64,000 bases of DNA from Sphingobium cupriresistens (GCF_004152865.1 NZ_SEOO01000014.1:1-64000); one strand, 5' to 3'. Numbered from the stretch's first letter, positions 52,642 to 63,873 are shown. Program-made: numbers and translations. The notes: generated from the letters alone by a model not told the origin.

Positions 52642-54516
52642 ATGCGCACCAATCGCCGCGATTTCCTGGCCGCCGGCGCGTCCGCCCTCAGCCTGACCGC
52701 CCTCCCCGCCCGCGCCGCCACCGGCCCGGACGCCGCCGCGCAGGCGCTGCTCGCCGACATGGCCGAAGCGATGCTGGCCGATGCCCCGGAAACCGCCAGC
52801 GGCCTGGGCATCGACACCGGCGCACGCGCCCCGCTCAAAAGCCGCCTCGGCAACAAGACGCCCGCCGGCCAGGCGCAGATCGCCGCGCATGTAAAGGACC
52901 GCCTCGCCCGGCTGCGCGGCATCGATCTCGCGCCGCTCTCGCCCGCGACCCGCATCGATGTGGAGGTGGTCCGCACCGCCCACAACACCGCGGCGGAAGG
53001 CTTCGCCTTCCCCTTCGGCGACATGGCGATCATGAACAGCAACTGGTCCTACCGCAACAGCCCCTATGCGGTCGCCCAGAATACCGGCAGTTTCGTGGAG
53101 ACCCCCGATTTCCTCGACAGCAACCATGTCGTCAAGGACAGGGCGGACGCCGACGCCTATCTTGCCCGCCTCACCGCCTATGCCGCGAACCTGACTGGCG
53201 AAACCGATCGGCTACGGCACGACGCGGGCATCGGCGTCACCGCTCCCGCCTTCCTGCTCGACAAGACGCTGGGCCAGATGAAGGCGGTGCAGACCCTCCC
53301 CCTCGACCAGTGGGTGCCGGTCGCCTCGCTCGCCCGCCGCACGAAGGACATGCCCGGCGATTATGCCGCGAAGGCGCAGGCCATCGTCCATGACCAGGTC
53401 GCCCCCGCCCTCGCCGCCCAGGTTGCCGAACTCACCCGCCAGCGCGCCACCGCGACGATGGACGCGGGCGTGTGGAAACTGCCGCAGGGGGATGGCTATT
53501 ATGCTTGGGCGCTCAAGGCCGGGACCACCACGACCATGGCGCCCGACGAGGTCCATAGGCTCGGCCTCGACCAGCTCGCCGCGCTCCAGTCCGAAATGGA
53601 CGGGCTGCTCGGCAAGCTCGGCATGACCAAGGGCACGGTGGGCGAACGCATGACCGCGATGGGCAAAGACCCGCGCTATCTCTTCCCCAACGACGACGCC
53701 GGCCGGGCGCAGATCCTGTCCTTCATCGACGGCCGCCTCGCCGACATCCGCACTCGCCTGCCCCGCGCCTTCGCGACGCTGGTGCCCGCAAAACTGATCG
53801 TCAAGCGCGTGCCGGTGGAAATCGAAGCGGGCGCGCCCGGCGCCTATGCCGGGGCCGGGTCGATCGACGGCTCGGTGCCCGGCAACTATTATATCAACCT
53901 GCGCGACACCAGCATCTGGCCTCGTTATTCGCTGCCGACGCTTTGCTATCATGAGGGGATACCAGGCCATATCTGGCAGGGCGAATATACGTATAAGCTG
54001 CCCTTGATCCGCTCGCTCCTCGCCTTCAACGCCTATAGCGAAGGCTGGGCGCTCTATGCCGAGCAACTGGGCGACGAACTGGGCGCCTATGATGGCGATA
54101 TCGCCGGGCGGCTGGGCTATCTCCAGTCGATCGCTTATCGCTGCTGCCGCCTCGTGGTGGACACCGGCCTCCACGCCATGCGCTGGACCCGCGACAAGGC
54201 GATTCACTGGTTCGCCACCACCAACGGCTCGACGGTCGAGGATGTTCAGGGCGAAGTCGACCGCTACTGCGCCTGGCCGGGCCAGGCCTGCGGCTACAAG
54301 GTCGGCCATGGCGAAATCGTCCGCCTGCGGGCACAAGCGCAACAGGCGCTGGGCGACAGGTTCGACTTCCGCCTGTTCAACGACGCCGTGGTCAAGAGCG
54401 GCGGCGTCCCAATGACCGTGCTGGGCCAGAGCATCGACGTCTGGGTGGCGGAACGGAGGAGGGCGCAATCAACAGCCTCGCTACATGTTCCCGCGCGGAA
54501 ACACGCAACGCTATAA
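52642..54516 (+). CDS. Tat-exported DUF885 family protein (predicted metallopeptidase-like)
   Basis: The product is 624 residues. A clear twin-arginine signal is present: MRTNRRDFLAAGASALSLTA, with cleavage after ARA. The C-terminal DUF885 domain has LCYHEGIPGHIWQGEY, a HExxH-like metal site in DUF885, followed by AYSEGWALYAEQLGDELGAY. Related proteins are considered zinc peptidases. The last 18 residues (RAQSTASLHVPARKHATL) lie over a dispersed palindrome and replace the normal end, so the natural C terminus may be shorter. It is convergent with fpr. Confidence 0.88.
   Translation: MRTNRRDFLAAGASALSLTALPARAATGPDAAAQALLADMAEAMLADAPETASGLGIDTGARAPLKSRLGNKTPAGQAQIAAHVKDRLARLRGIDLAPLSPATRIDVEVVRTAHNTAAEGFAFPFGDMAIMNSNWSYRNSPYAVAQNTGSFVETPDFLDSNHVVKDRADADAYLARLTAYAANLTGETDRLRHDAGIGVTAPAFLLDKTLGQMKAVQTLPLDQWVPVASLARRTKDMPGDYAAKAQAIVHDQVAPALAAQVAELTRQRATATMDAGVWKLPQGDGYYAWALKAGTTTTMAPDEVHRLGLDQLAALQSEMDGLLGKLGMTKGTVGERMTAMGKDPRYLFPNDDAGRAQILSFIDGRLADIRTRLPRAFATLVPAKLIVKRVPVEIEAGAPGAYAGAGSIDGSVPGNYYINLRDTSIWPRYSLPTLCYHEGIPGHIWQGEYTYKLPLIRSLLAFNAYSEGWALYAEQLGDELGAYDGDIAGRLGYLQSIAYRCCRLVVDTGLHAMRWTRDKAIHWFATTNGSTVEDVQGEVDRYCAWPGQACGYKVGHGEIVRLRAQAQQALGDRFDFRLFNDAVVKSGGVPMTVLGQSIDVWVAERRRAQSTASLHVPARKHATL
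54486..54504. repeat. loopless variant of the GTGTTCCCGC palindrome at the 3' end of the DUF885 gene
   Basis: TGTTCCCGC is followed directly by GCGGAAACA; compared with the copies at 36211 and 39442, the four-base loop is missing and bases differ. It lies inside the coding frame of the last residues of the preceding gene. Confidence 0.5.
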
Positions 54517-54527
54517 CCCATATGAAA

Positions 54528-54557
54528 AAGGGCCGGAGGATCACTCCCCCGGCCCTT
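54528..54557 (-). terminator. intrinsic terminator between convergent genes, 3' of fpr
   Basis: AAGGGCCGG and CCGGCCCTT form a 9-bp stem around AGGATCACTCCC. On the minus strand it is followed by TTTTTCAT. It is almost the same hairpin as that at 55958, so both may come from one repeat family. It could also serve the rightward gene. Confidence 0.75.
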
Positions 54558-54580
54558 CCCTATTATCGCTGCGTCAGCCT

Positions 54581-55399
54581 TTACCCGACGAACGCCCGCT
54601 CGATCACGAACTGCCCCGGCGCCGCATTGGAGCCTTCGGTAAAGCCCTGTTCCTCGAAATAAGCCCCGAACTGCTTGATCATCTCCATGCTGCCGCACAT
54701 CATGATCCGGTCGGTTTCGGGATCGAACTTCGCCGCCCCCGGAATCCCCTCGAACAGCGCGCCGCTCTCGACCAGCTTGTCGATCCGCGCGGTATGGCCG
54801 TCGAACGGCTCGCGGGTCACGGTCGGCACATAATGGAACTGGTTAGGCGCCTGCTCCGATACCAGCGGGTCTTCCGACCATTTGCCTTCCATCTCGTCGC
54901 GGAAGGCCAGGTCGCTCACCCGGCGCACCGAATGGACCACCACGACCTGCTCGTAAAATTCATACACGTCCGGGTCGCGCGGCAGGCTCAGGAACGGGGC
55001 GAGGCCCGTGCCGGTCGACAGCATGAACAACCGCTTGCCCGGCAACAGCGCGTCGGTCACCAAAGTCCCGGTCGGCTTGCGACCGAGGTATATCTGGTCG
55101 CCCGGCTCGATCTTCTGGAGCTTGCTGGTCAGCGGCCCGTCCTGCACCTTGATCGACAGGAACTCGATCTCTTCGTCCCAGGCGGGGCTGGCGATCGAAT
55201 AGGCGCGCAGCAGCGGCTTGCCATTGTCGCCCTTCAGGCCGATCATGATGAACTCGCCCGACCGGAAACGGAAGCTTGCAGGCCGCGTGATACGGAAGCT
55301 GAACAGATGCTCGTTCCAGTGCTTCACAGACAGCACGGTTTCCACGGAAAGCGCGCCGGTGGGTTCCAAAACCGGCTTTTCGATCGTCTCGTCGGTCAA
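54581..55399 (-). CDS. fpr: ferredoxin-NADP+ reductase
   Basis: The product is 272 residues. The start appears to be TTG (AAGGA upstream); no ATG or GTG fits the N-terminal sequence. FAD-binding residues: FRSGEFIMIGLKGDNGKPLL, LRAYSIASPAWDEEIEFLSI; NADP-binding: RLFMLSTGTGLAPFLSLPRD and DRIMMCGSMEMIKQF; C terminus AAPGQFVIERAFVG with the conserved aromatic. It exchanges electrons between NADPH and ferredoxin or flavodoxin and takes part in oxidative stress responses and iron-sulfur metabolism. Confidence 0.93.
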   Translation of the reverse strand: MTDETIEKPVLEPTGALSVETVLSVKHWNEHLFSFRITRPASFRFRSGEFIMIGLKGDNGKPLLRAYSIASPAWDEEIEFLSIKVQDGPLTSKLQKIEPGDQIYLGRKPTGTLVTDALLPGKRLFMLSTGTGLAPFLSLPRDPDVYEFYEQVVVVHSVRRVSDLAFRDEMEGKWSEDPLVSEQAPNQFHYVPTVTREPFDGHTARIDKLVESGALFEGIPGAAKFDPETDRIMMCGSMEMIKQFGAYFEEQGFTEGSNAAPGQFVIERAFVG

Positions 55400-55582
55400 C
55401 AGTCTATCCTTGCACTACGCAAAGCACCGCAGTTGGGCGATGTTTCTTGCGGATCGCTCGCAATAATATTGAAGCCCGCGAATGGCCCGTCCACCGTGCG
55501 AAGGCAAGGCCAAAAAAACTTGGGGAGCATAAACCTGCTACCGGCAGGGCGCGCGTTTTCGCAGACACCCCCAGCCGCCTGG

Positions 55583-55894
55583 TCAGCCAAACAGGCCCTT
55601 GGCGATGCCGCCCAGTTCGTTCATCGGATTGCCGTCGCCATCCTTGTCGAAAAAGCCGCCCAGCTTGCCCAATATCGCTTCCGGCCCGCCGAACGTGCCG
55701 AGCAATTCCTGCAACTTGTCCGCCGATACGCCGTGTTCGGCCGCGGTTTCGGCCAGCGCCGACACGCTGGTTTCGCCCGACCCGATCTTGGCGCTGATCT
55801 CGCTCATCAGGCCCTGCATCTGCTCAGGCGTGACGCCGATCTGCGCCGCAATGGCTTCCAGCCCGCCCATTTTGCCAATCAGATTCTCGAACAT
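55583..55894 (-). CDS. small helical protein with DUF2780-like sequence and a possible calcium-binding loop
   Basis: The product is 103 residues from the ATG of MFENLIGKMGGLEAIAAQIG; the longer frame upstream is not protein-like. The helical repeats (TPEQMQGLMSEISAKIG and SADKLQELLGTFGGPEAILG) and the C-terminal FFDKDGDGNPMNELG, an EF-hand-like DxDxDG loop, are the notable features. No signal peptide. Its role is unknown. It lies between fpr and pckA on the same strand with a terminator upstream. Confidence 0.72.
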   Translation of the reverse strand: MFENLIGKMGGLEAIAAQIGVTPEQMQGLMSEISAKIGSGETSVSALAETAAEHGVSADKLQELLGTFGGPEAILGKLGGFFDKDGDGNPMNELGGIAKGLFG

Positions 55895-55957
55895 GCCCGC
55901 AACTCCCGCATGAAGGTTGGCGTGCAGAATAGCAGCTTGCGCCCTTAACCCAAAGCA

Positions 55958-55989
55958 AAAGAGCCGGAGGATCGCTCCCCCGGCTCTTT
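55958..55989 (-). terminator. intrinsic terminator downstream of pckA
   Basis: AAAGAGCCGG and CCGGCTCTTT form a 10-bp stem around AGGATCGCTCCC. On the minus strand it is followed by TGCTTTGG. The inner sequence GCCGGAGGATC is shared with the hairpin at 54528. It lies 20 bases after the pckA stop. Confidence 0.78.
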
Positions 55990-56009
55990 GCGCAGTCTGT
56001 CGTCGTGGA

Positions 56010-57650
<1,641 letters not shown>

Positions 57651-57886
57651 TCGTCTTGTTCGCGACCGATCCGCCCCTTGGGCGCCGCTTATATCGCACG
57701 GCGTCCCTTGCTGCTGACAATCAAAGGCATAGGGCTTTGCGCCGAAAGCGTCAAATCCCCGTGCGCAGCGATATGTCCCGAATTTCATCACCTCTGTCAG
57801 TGGAACCGCCGCCCGCCTTCCTTGCGAGCCCGGCCGCCATGGTCTAACGCTCCTTCCATCCCCCTTTCACGACCATGGGACACCGC

Positions 57887-58591
57887 ATGACCGCAACCAT
57901 CGCCCTGGTGGATGACGACAAGAATATCCTGACATCGGTGTCGATCGCGCTGCAGACCGAAGGTTTTCTGACGCGCATCTATTCCGATCCCGAAAGCGCG
58001 CTCAAGGCGCTGCTGGACAACCCGGCCGACCTCGCCGTCTTCGATATCAAGATGCCGCGCATGGACGGGCTGGAACTGCTCCGCCGCCTGCGCGAAAAGA
58101 GCCAGATGCCGGTCATCTTTCTGACGTCCAAGGCGGATGAGCTGGACGAAGCGCTGGGCCTCGCCATGGGCGCCGACGATTATATCGCCAAGCCCTTTTC
58201 CCAGCGCCTGCTGCTGGCGCGCATCCGCGCCATCCTGCGCCGCGCCGAGGTCAGCAAGATCCCCGACGCCCCCGACCAGCCGGTCGCCGACCCGATCATC
58301 CGCGGCCGGCTGGAAATGGACCCGGCGCGCCACCGGGTGAAATGGAACGGCCAGGACGTCACCCTGACGGTCACCGAATTTCTGATCCTGGAAACCCTTG
58401 CGCAGCGGCCCGGCGTGGTCAAGAACCGCAACCAGTTGATGGACGCCGCCTATCAGGACGACGTCTATGTCGACGACCGCACGATCGACAGCCATATCAA
58501 GCGGCTGCGGCGCAAATTCCGCGAGGTGGATTCCGACTTCAATGCAATCGACACCCTCTATGGCGCCGGATATCGTTTCTCGGAGGAATGA
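57887..58591 (+). CDS. chvI: response regulator ChvI
   Basis: The product is 234 residues from ATG of [20 protein letters not shown]; a start 12 bases upstream is possible. The receiver domain has [20 protein letters not shown] with the phosphorylated Asp near residue 53, TSKA and [12 protein letters not shown]. The C-terminal OmpR-type winged helix ends [20 protein letters not shown] and YGAGYRF. ChvI controls envelope, acid and virulence or symbiosis genes in alphaproteobacteria. The kinase gene overlaps its end by 32 bases. Confidence 0.96.
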   Translation: MTATIALVDDDKNILTSVSIALQTEGFLTRIYSDPESALKALLDNPADLAVFDIKMPRMDGLELLRRLREKSQMPVIFLTSKADELDEALGLAMGADDYIAKPFSQRLLLARIRAILRRAEVSKIPDAPDQPVADPIIRGRLEMDPARHRVKWNGQDVTLTVTEFLILETLAQRPGVVKNRNQLMDAAYQDDVYVDDRTIDSHIKRLRRKFREVDSDFNAIDTLYGAGYRFSEE

Positions 58592-60161
58592 AGGCGGCGA
58601 TGCCGGGTTGCGCTGGTCTGGCCGGATCAGCCTCACCCCGCGCATCCTGGCCGTCAACGTCTTCGCGCTGGCGCTGCTGGCGGGGGGCTTCTTCTATCTC
58701 GACAGTTATCGCACGCGCATCGTCGACGCCCGGCTGGAACAGTCCGCGCGCGAATTGAAGCTGCTCGCTATCGGCCTCGAAAATGCGCCTGCCGACCGGC
58801 ACGATGCGCTGATCGCCGCCTATTCGCGCCAGACCGGCGACCGGGTGCGCCGCTATGCGGCCGGCGGCTGCCTGATCGCCGACAGCTTCGCCATGGATGC
58901 GCCGCGCTACCGCCTGCGCTTGCCGTCCGAAGAGGAATGGCAGCGCCATGTCGCCCGTTTCCTCGACAAGGCGGTGGACCGGATCGTGTCGGCCGATCGG
59001 CCGCCCGACTTCATCGAGCCTACGGTCGACCGCGCCGAGGCCTGGCCCGAACTGCTGCTGGCCCGCAAGACCGGCCAGCCGCAGGCGATGAACCGCTACG
59101 CCCCCGACCGCACCTTCATGATTTCGGCCGCGACGCAGGTGCGCGACGGCACGGCGTTGTTGGCGACCGAAAACGCTCGCGACATCACCCGCATCGTGCG
59201 CGCCGAACGGCTGCGCCTGGGCATGGTGCTGGCCGTAGCGGCGCTCGCCTCGGTGCTGCTCTCGCTGTTCCTGGCGCGCACCATCGTCCGCCCGCTCCAG
59301 CGCCTCGCCCGCGCCGCCGTCCGTGTCCGCCTCGGCCGGGCGCGCGAAGTGACCGTGCCGCGCCTGCCCGAACGGCGCGACGAGATCGGGATGCTCGCCC
59401 GCGCCCTGTCCGACATGAGCCATGCGCTGCGCCAGCGGATCGACGCGACCGACGCCTTCGCCGCCGATGTCAGTCATGAACTCAAAAACCCGATCGCCTC
59501 GCTGCGCTCCGCCCTCGACGCGCTCGACCGGGTCGGGGCGGAGCGGCCCGACCTGCGCGACCAGTTGATGGCCATCGCTCAGGACGATGTCCGCCGCCTC
59601 GACCGTCTCGTCACCGACATCGCCGAAGCCTCGCGCGTCGATGCTGAACTGTCCCGCACCCGATTCGAGCCGATCGACCTTGGTCTCCTCATCGAACGGA
59701 TGGTGATCGCGCGCGAAGCGCGCGGCGTGCCGCGCGGCGTCCGCCTCGCCTTCGCTCGCCCGCGCAAGGATGTCGCGGTGGTGCTGGGCGAGGAAGGGCG
59801 GCTGATCCGCGTGCTCGACAATCTGATCGACAACGCCATCTCCTTCTCCCCCGACGGCGGCCTCGTCCAGATCATCGCCACCGTCGCCGACCATGAAGTG
59901 CTGGTCAGCGTCGAGGATGAAGGGCCAGGCGTCCCGCCATCCGAACGCGAGCATATCTTCCGCCGCTTCCACAGCGTCCGCCCGGAAGGAGAAGCGTTTG
60001 GCAAACATTCGGGCCTGGGCCTCGCCATCGCCCGCTCGATCATCGAAGGGCATCAGGGCAAGATCGGCATCGGCGACCGGGAAGACGCGCAAAGCGGCGC
60101 CCGTTTCATCCTGCGCCTGCCTATGGCGGTGGAGCGCGATCCGGGCATCGTTTCGGAATAG
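58560..60161 (+). CDS. chvG: sensor histidine kinase ChvG
   Basis: The product is 533 residues if it starts at the ATG inside the end of chvI; no ribosome site is obvious, so coupling is likely. Two membrane helices ([20 protein letters not shown] and [20 protein letters not shown]) flank a periplasmic sensor domain of about 150 residues. HAMP follows, then the H-box [18 protein letters not shown] (His near residue 305), N-box [13 protein letters not shown], and the G-boxes EDEGPGVPP and [12 protein letters not shown]. In other alphaproteobacteria ExoR holds ChvG inactive until acid stress; no exoR is in the window. Confidence 0.95.
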   Translation: MAPDIVSRRNEGGDAGLRWSGRISLTPRILAVNVFALALLAGGFFYLDSYRTRIVDARLEQSARELKLLAIGLENAPADRHDALIAAYSRQTGDRVRRYAAGGCLIADSFAMDAPRYRLRLPSEEEWQRHVARFLDKAVDRIVSADRPPDFIEPTVDRAEAWPELLLARKTGQPQAMNRYAPDRTFMISAATQVRDGTALLATENARDITRIVRAERLRLGMVLAVAALASVLLSLFLARTIVRPLQRLARAAVRVRLGRAREVTVPRLPERRDEIGMLARALSDMSHALRQRIDATDAFAADVSHELKNPIASLRSALDALDRVGAERPDLRDQLMAIAQDDVRRLDRLVTDIAEASRVDAELSRTRFEPIDLGLLIERMVIAREARGVPRGVRLAFARPRKDVAVVLGEEGRLIRVLDNLIDNAISFSPDGGLVQIIATVADHEVLVSVEDEGPGVPPSEREHIFRRFHSVRPEGEAFGKHSGLGLAIARSIIEGHQGKIGIGDREDAQSGARFILRLPMAVERDPGIVSE

Positions 60162-60226
60162 GACGAAAGGCCGTCCCAGCGGCATTTCCATCACGACCAA
60201 CACAGGTTAAGAGGGGTGTCGGGGAT

Positions 60227-60664
60227 ATGGCGCGCGCACTTTCATCAGAGACGCTCCACGCAACGAGCGTGGCCATTGCTGGCCGTGTCGTGCTGCTGTG
60301 CGGCCCCAGCGGCAGCGGCAAGTCCGACCTCGGCCTGCGCCTGATCGACCGTGGCGGCATCCTCGTCAGCGACGACTATACGCTGGTCAAACGCATCGAC
60401 GGCCGACTGGTCGCCACCGCCCCCGACACGATCCGGGGCAAGATGGAAGTGCGCGGCCTCGGCATTATCGCCCTGCCCGTGGCGCAGGATGCGCCGGTGG
60501 CCCTGCTCGCCGATCTGTTCGACATTGTGGACCGTATGCCTCTGGAGCCGCTGTTTCGCGCCGTCGCGGGCATTGACGTGCCCGTCATCAAGATCGCCCC
60601 GTTCGAAGCCTCCGCCCCGATCAAGGTCGAACTCGCGTTGAAATCCCTCGGATTTGCGCCATGA
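60227..60664 (+). CDS. hprK: HPr kinase/phosphorylase, short alphaproteobacterial form
   Basis: The product is 145 residues and lacks the N-terminal domain of Firmicutes HprK, as in other alphaproteobacteria. The P-loop VVLLCGPSGSGKSDLGLRLI (residues 26-33 core) is followed by LVSDDYTLVKRIDGRLVATA and GKMEVRGLGIIALP, the HprK capping motif. It phosphorylates HPr on a serine, here presumably the Ser near residue 48 of the HPr encoded downstream. It overlaps rapZ by four bases. Confidence 0.95.
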   Translation: MARALSSETLHATSVAIAGRVVLLCGPSGSGKSDLGLRLIDRGGILVSDDYTLVKRIDGRLVATAPDTIRGKMEVRGLGIIALPVAQDAPVALLADLFDIVDRMPLEPLFRAVAGIDVPVIKIAPFEASAPIKVELALKSLGFAP

Positions 60665-61593
60665 CCCCGCCCAAGACCATTCTCCTGCTCTCCGGTCTGT
60701 CGGGCGCGGGCAAGACCACTGCGCTCAAGACGCTGGAGGATATGGGCTGGGAAGTCGTCGACAACCTCCCCCTCGTCCTGCTCGACCGGCTGCTCGACAC
60801 CCCCCTGCCCGCGGGCCATGCTGGCGCGGACGAGCGGCCGCTGGCGCTGGGCATCGATGCCCGCACCCGCGATTTCGACGCCAACGCCATCGTCCAGCGG
60901 ATCAAGGCGATGCGCGAACGCCATGGCCATGACATCGAAACCCTGTTCCTCGACTGCTCCGGCACCGAACTGGAACGCCGTTTCGCTGAAACCCGCCGTC
61001 GCCATCCCCTCGCGCTCGATCGCCCGGCCGCCGACGGCATCGCCCGCGAACGCGAACTGACCGAACCGCTGCGCCGCTGGGCGACCCAGGTGATCGACAC
61101 CACCGGCTTCACCAGCAACTCGCTACAGCAGGAAATTCGCAGCCGCTTCTCGCGCGAACGGCTGTCGGACCCGGTCCTGACCATTCTCTCCTTCGGCTTT
61201 TCGCGCGGCGTGCCCCGCAATGCCGACCTGATGTTCGACATGCGCTTCCTGCGCAATCCGCACTGGGACGCCGACCTGCGGCCCAAGACCGGGCAAGACC
61301 CGGACGTCGCCGCCTATATCCAGGCCGATCCCGCCTATGAGGAAGCGGTCGGCAAGATCGAGGACCTGCTCGCCACCCTGCTGCCGCGCTATTCGGAAGG
61401 CGGAAAGGCCTATATCACCGTGGCCTTCGGCTGCACCGGGGGCAAGCACCGCTCCGTCCATGTGGCGGAACGTGTCGCGAACTACTTGCAAGATGCGGGC
61501 TTTTCGCCCACGGTCTTGCACCGCAATATTGAATCGACGCCCCAGGATAGTCTGGAGAAGCGCCGTCCGGGAGGCCCGAAAGCAATATCATGA
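60661..61593 (+). CDS. rapZ: RNase adapter protein RapZ
   Basis: The product is 310 residues. An N-terminal P-loop (LLLSGLSGAGKTTALKTLED) is at residues 12-19 for the core. The Walker B-like region and FLDCSGTELERRFAETRRRH follow. The C-terminal RNA-binding domain has SFGFSRGVPRNADLMFDMRF, LRNPHWDADLRPKTGQDPDV and VAFGCTGGKHRSVHVAERV. In E. coli it directs RNase E to the small RNA GlmZ and binds glucosamine-6-phosphate; the target in this organism is unknown. It starts in the ATGA that ends hprK. Confidence 0.95.
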   Translation: MTPPKTILLLSGLSGAGKTTALKTLEDMGWEVVDNLPLVLLDRLLDTPLPAGHAGADERPLALGIDARTRDFDANAIVQRIKAMRERHGHDIETLFLDCSGTELERRFAETRRRHPLALDRPAADGIARERELTEPLRRWATQVIDTTGFTSNSLQQEIRSRFSRERLSDPVLTILSFGFSRGVPRNADLMFDMRFLRNPHWDADLRPKTGQDPDVAAYIQADPAYEEAVGKIEDLLATLLPRYSEGGKAYITVAFGCTGGKHRSVHVAERVANYLQDAGFSPTVLHRNIESTPQDSLEKRRPGGPKAIS

Positions 61594-61615
61594 AGCAGGT
61601 GGGCCGCAGAAGCAC

Positions 61616-62020
61616 ATGATTGGACTCGTACTCGTCACCCATGGGTCGCTGGCGACCGAATTTGTCGTAGCCATGGAACATGTTGTCGGCCCCCAGCAGC
61701 AGATCGAAACGATCTGCATCGGGCCGGAAGACGACATGGAACTGCGCCGCGCCGACATCGCGACGGCGGTCGCCCGCGTGCAGGACGGATCGGGCGTGAT
61801 CCTGCTGACCGACCTGTTCGGCGGCACCCCCTCCAACCTCGCCATCTCGCTGCTGAAAGCCGGCGAGATCGAGGTGATCGCGGGCATCAACCTGCCCATG
61901 CTCATCCGCCTGGAAAGCGCGCGGAAGGTGATGGACGTGCGCGCCGCGGTGGCCGCCGCGCGCGAAGCCGGGCAGAAATATATCAGCGTCGCGTCGGAAC
62001 TGTTGGGCAGCACCACATGA
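61616..62020 (+). CDS. PTS EIIA component, mannose type (ManX-like)
   Basis: The product is 134 residues from the ATG of MIGLVLVTHGSLATEFVVAM; the phosphorylated His is residue 9 of the VTHG motif. A longer frame upstream is rapZ DNA. LLTDLFGGTPSNLAISLL is also typical of the mannose EIIA family. In alphaproteobacteria without a sugar EIIB/EIIC it acts as a regulatory phosphoacceptor. It overlaps the HPr gene by four bases. Confidence 0.93.
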   Translation: MIGLVLVTHGSLATEFVVAMEHVVGPQQQIETICIGPEDDMELRRADIATAVARVQDGSGVILLTDLFGGTPSNLAISLLKAGEIEVIAGINLPMLIRLESARKVMDVRAAVAAAREAGQKYISVASELLGSTT

Positions 62021-62289
62021 ATGAAGTCAGCCAGTTAGTCCGTATCAGCAACAAGCGCGGCCTCCACGCCCGCGCCAGCGCCAAATTCGTGACCCTGGCC
62101 AGCGGCCTGCCCGCCGACATCCTGGTGAGCAAGGACGGCAACCATGTCACCGGCACGTCGATCATGGGCCTGATGATGCTGGGCGCCGCGATGGGCGATC
62201 ATATCACGATCAAGGCCACCGGACCCGAAGCCGCCGATTCGCTGGGCAAGCTGGTCGGCTTGGTCGAGGACAAGTTCGGGGAAGAGTGA
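62017..62289 (+). CDS. ptsH: HPr-family phosphocarrier protein (NPr-like)
   Basis: The product is 90 residues. The EI-phosphorylated His17 lies in ISNKRGLHARASAKFVTLAS. The second site for HprK is Ser48 in HVTGTSIMGLMMLGAAMGDH. It receives phosphate from PtsP and passes it to EIIA; serine phosphorylation would block this. The start overlaps the EIIA stop. With hprK and rapZ it completes the regulatory PTS of this operon. Confidence 0.96.
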   Translation: MNEVSQLVRISNKRGLHARASAKFVTLASGLPADILVSKDGNHVTGTSIMGLMMLGAAMGDHITIKATGPEAADSLGKLVGLVEDKFGEE

Positions 62290-62630
62290 GGCTGCGGTTG
62301 TTGGGGATGGGGTGATTTCCTGTCATCCTCCTCCCTTTACAGGATGGGTGGCGAGCGCAGCGAGCCTGCAACCCTCACGCCAAAGCCGCCCCTGCCAAAC
62401 TCCTTCCGATGTAGGATTTTATCTGATCTATCCTGAAAGATGGGCCAGCCCCGCCGCGCGCTGCCCCAGCGCCCGTCGCGCGGGCGTCGCGTCACTGGCG
62501 CGTCCGCGTGACCCATCCGTTACGCAACAGCATCGTCGCCATGGCCCCAGCCTTACGTTACCGTGGTTTTACCGGCACTATCGCCCGATTAACCCGACAA
62601 CGGTGTGAACTTCGCCGTGACGCGCAATGG
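62290..62630. other. intergenic stretch after ptsH, no gene seen
   Basis: These 341 bases lie between convergent genes. Short frames exist, but none looks like protein. The first 120 bases contain GGTGGCGAGCGCAGCGAGCC, typical of sphingomonad terminator regions, but no hairpin with a T tract is clear. No known riboswitch or small RNA pattern was recognised. Confidence 0.5.
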
Positions 62631-63743
62631 TCACCCCTCCGCCGCGCTCCGCATCCGCGTGAAGATATCCCAGGTCGCGATGAACAGGGCCGCGATCACC
62701 GGGCCGATGACGATGCCGTTGAAGCCGAACATCTCCAGCCCGCCCAGCGTCGATATCAGTACGACATAGTCGGGAATCCGCGTCTCGCGCCCCACCAGGA
62801 TCGGGCGCAGCACATTGTCGACCGACCCGATCACCAATGCGCCGCACGCCACCAGCACGCCCCCCTGCCAGATCGCCCCTGTCGCAAACAGATAGATCGC
62901 CACCGGCACCCAGACGATCGCTGTGCCGACCGCGGGCAACAAAGACAGCGCGCCCATCAGCACGCCCCACAGCAACGCGCCCTCTATGTCGAGCGCCCAA
63001 AAGACGATGCCCCCGATCAAGCCCTGCACGATGGCGACGACAATGCTGCCCTTGATCGTGGCGCGGATGACGACCACGAACTGATCGATCAGCGCCTGGC
63101 GCTGGCTGGCGCGCAGCGGCGCCGCCGCCGCGATGCGTTGCGACAGCAATTCCCCGTCGCGCAGCAGGAAATAGGTCAGGTACAACATGACGCCCAGCGC
63201 CACGAAGAAGCTGAACGCGCTCTGCCCGATCTGGAACGCCTGCGCCGCCAGCGTGCGGAAACTGCTGGTCACGCCCTTGGTCACCATATCCTGCGCCGCA
63301 TAGAAATTGGTCAGGCCCAATCGCCGCAAATAGGGCGTCGCCCAATCGGGCAGCGCCGCCAGCACCTGCCCGAACAGCCGCACGAAATTAATCTCGCCCG
63401 ACTGGATCTTGGCATAGAAATAGGCCCCTTCCTGCAACAGCGCCGCACCCAGCACGAAGGCCGGGACGATCACCACCCCCAGGATCAGGAACAGGGTGAT
63501 GAGCGCCGCGCCATTGCGATGCGTGGGAATGGCCGACAATATCTGCCGGTTGAGCGGCGCGAACAGGATCGCGGCGATCACGCCCCACAGCACGGCGGCG
63601 AAGAAAGGCTCGATCACCAGCGCGAACGCGATGGACACGACCAGCACGACGCCCAGGAAAAATCCGTCCTCGATGCGGGGCGAGACATGCAGCGGCGGCA
63701 CCGGGGCAGGCGTGACGGGTGGCGGGGGTGTTTTGGCGTCCAT
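62631..63743 (-). CDS. AI-2E family transporter (PerM-like)
   Basis: The product is 370 residues from the ATG of MDAKTPPPPVTPAPVPPLHV; the longer frame upstream is unlikely. Eight membrane helices are visible, among them FFLGVVLVVSIAFALVIEPF, AVLWGVIAAILFAPLNRQIL, ALITLFLILGVVIVPAFVLG and GLEMFGFNGIVIGPVIAALF. The conserved PxxG-like IVIGPVIAA near the C terminus is typical of the family. Members export AI-2 or other small molecules or move sodium/protons; function here is unproven. A cytoplasmic Pro-rich N terminus precedes the first helix. Confidence 0.9.
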   Translation of the reverse strand: MDAKTPPPPVTPAPVPPLHVSPRIEDGFFLGVVLVVSIAFALVIEPFFAAVLWGVIAAILFAPLNRQILSAIPTHRNGAALITLFLILGVVIVPAFVLGAALLQEGAYFYAKIQSGEINFVRLFGQVLAALPDWATPYLRRLGLTNFYAAQDMVTKGVTSSFRTLAAQAFQIGQSAFSFFVALGVMLYLTYFLLRDGELLSQRIAAAAPLRASQRQALIDQFVVVIRATIKGSIVVAIVQGLIGGIVFWALDIEGALLWGVLMGALSLLPAVGTAIVWVPVAIYLFATGAIWQGGVLVACGALVIGSVDNVLRPILVGRETRIPDYVVLISTLGGLEMFGFNGIVIGPVIAALFIATWDIFTRMRSAAEG

Positions 63744-63873
63744 CGGCGACCCTTCGCAAAATTCGCGATTCAAATCCATCGTGGAAGATGCGCATCGGCT
63801 TCCCCCTGTCCTTTTCACCTTTCCATGGCTAAGGAAGCCGCTTCCTTCCGCTCATTTGGGACCAGCGACAGAC

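Noticed and set aside
58539..60203. Long minus-strand frame over chvG
   Set aside because: Shadow of chvG; low-complexity Arg/Asp/Gly composition.
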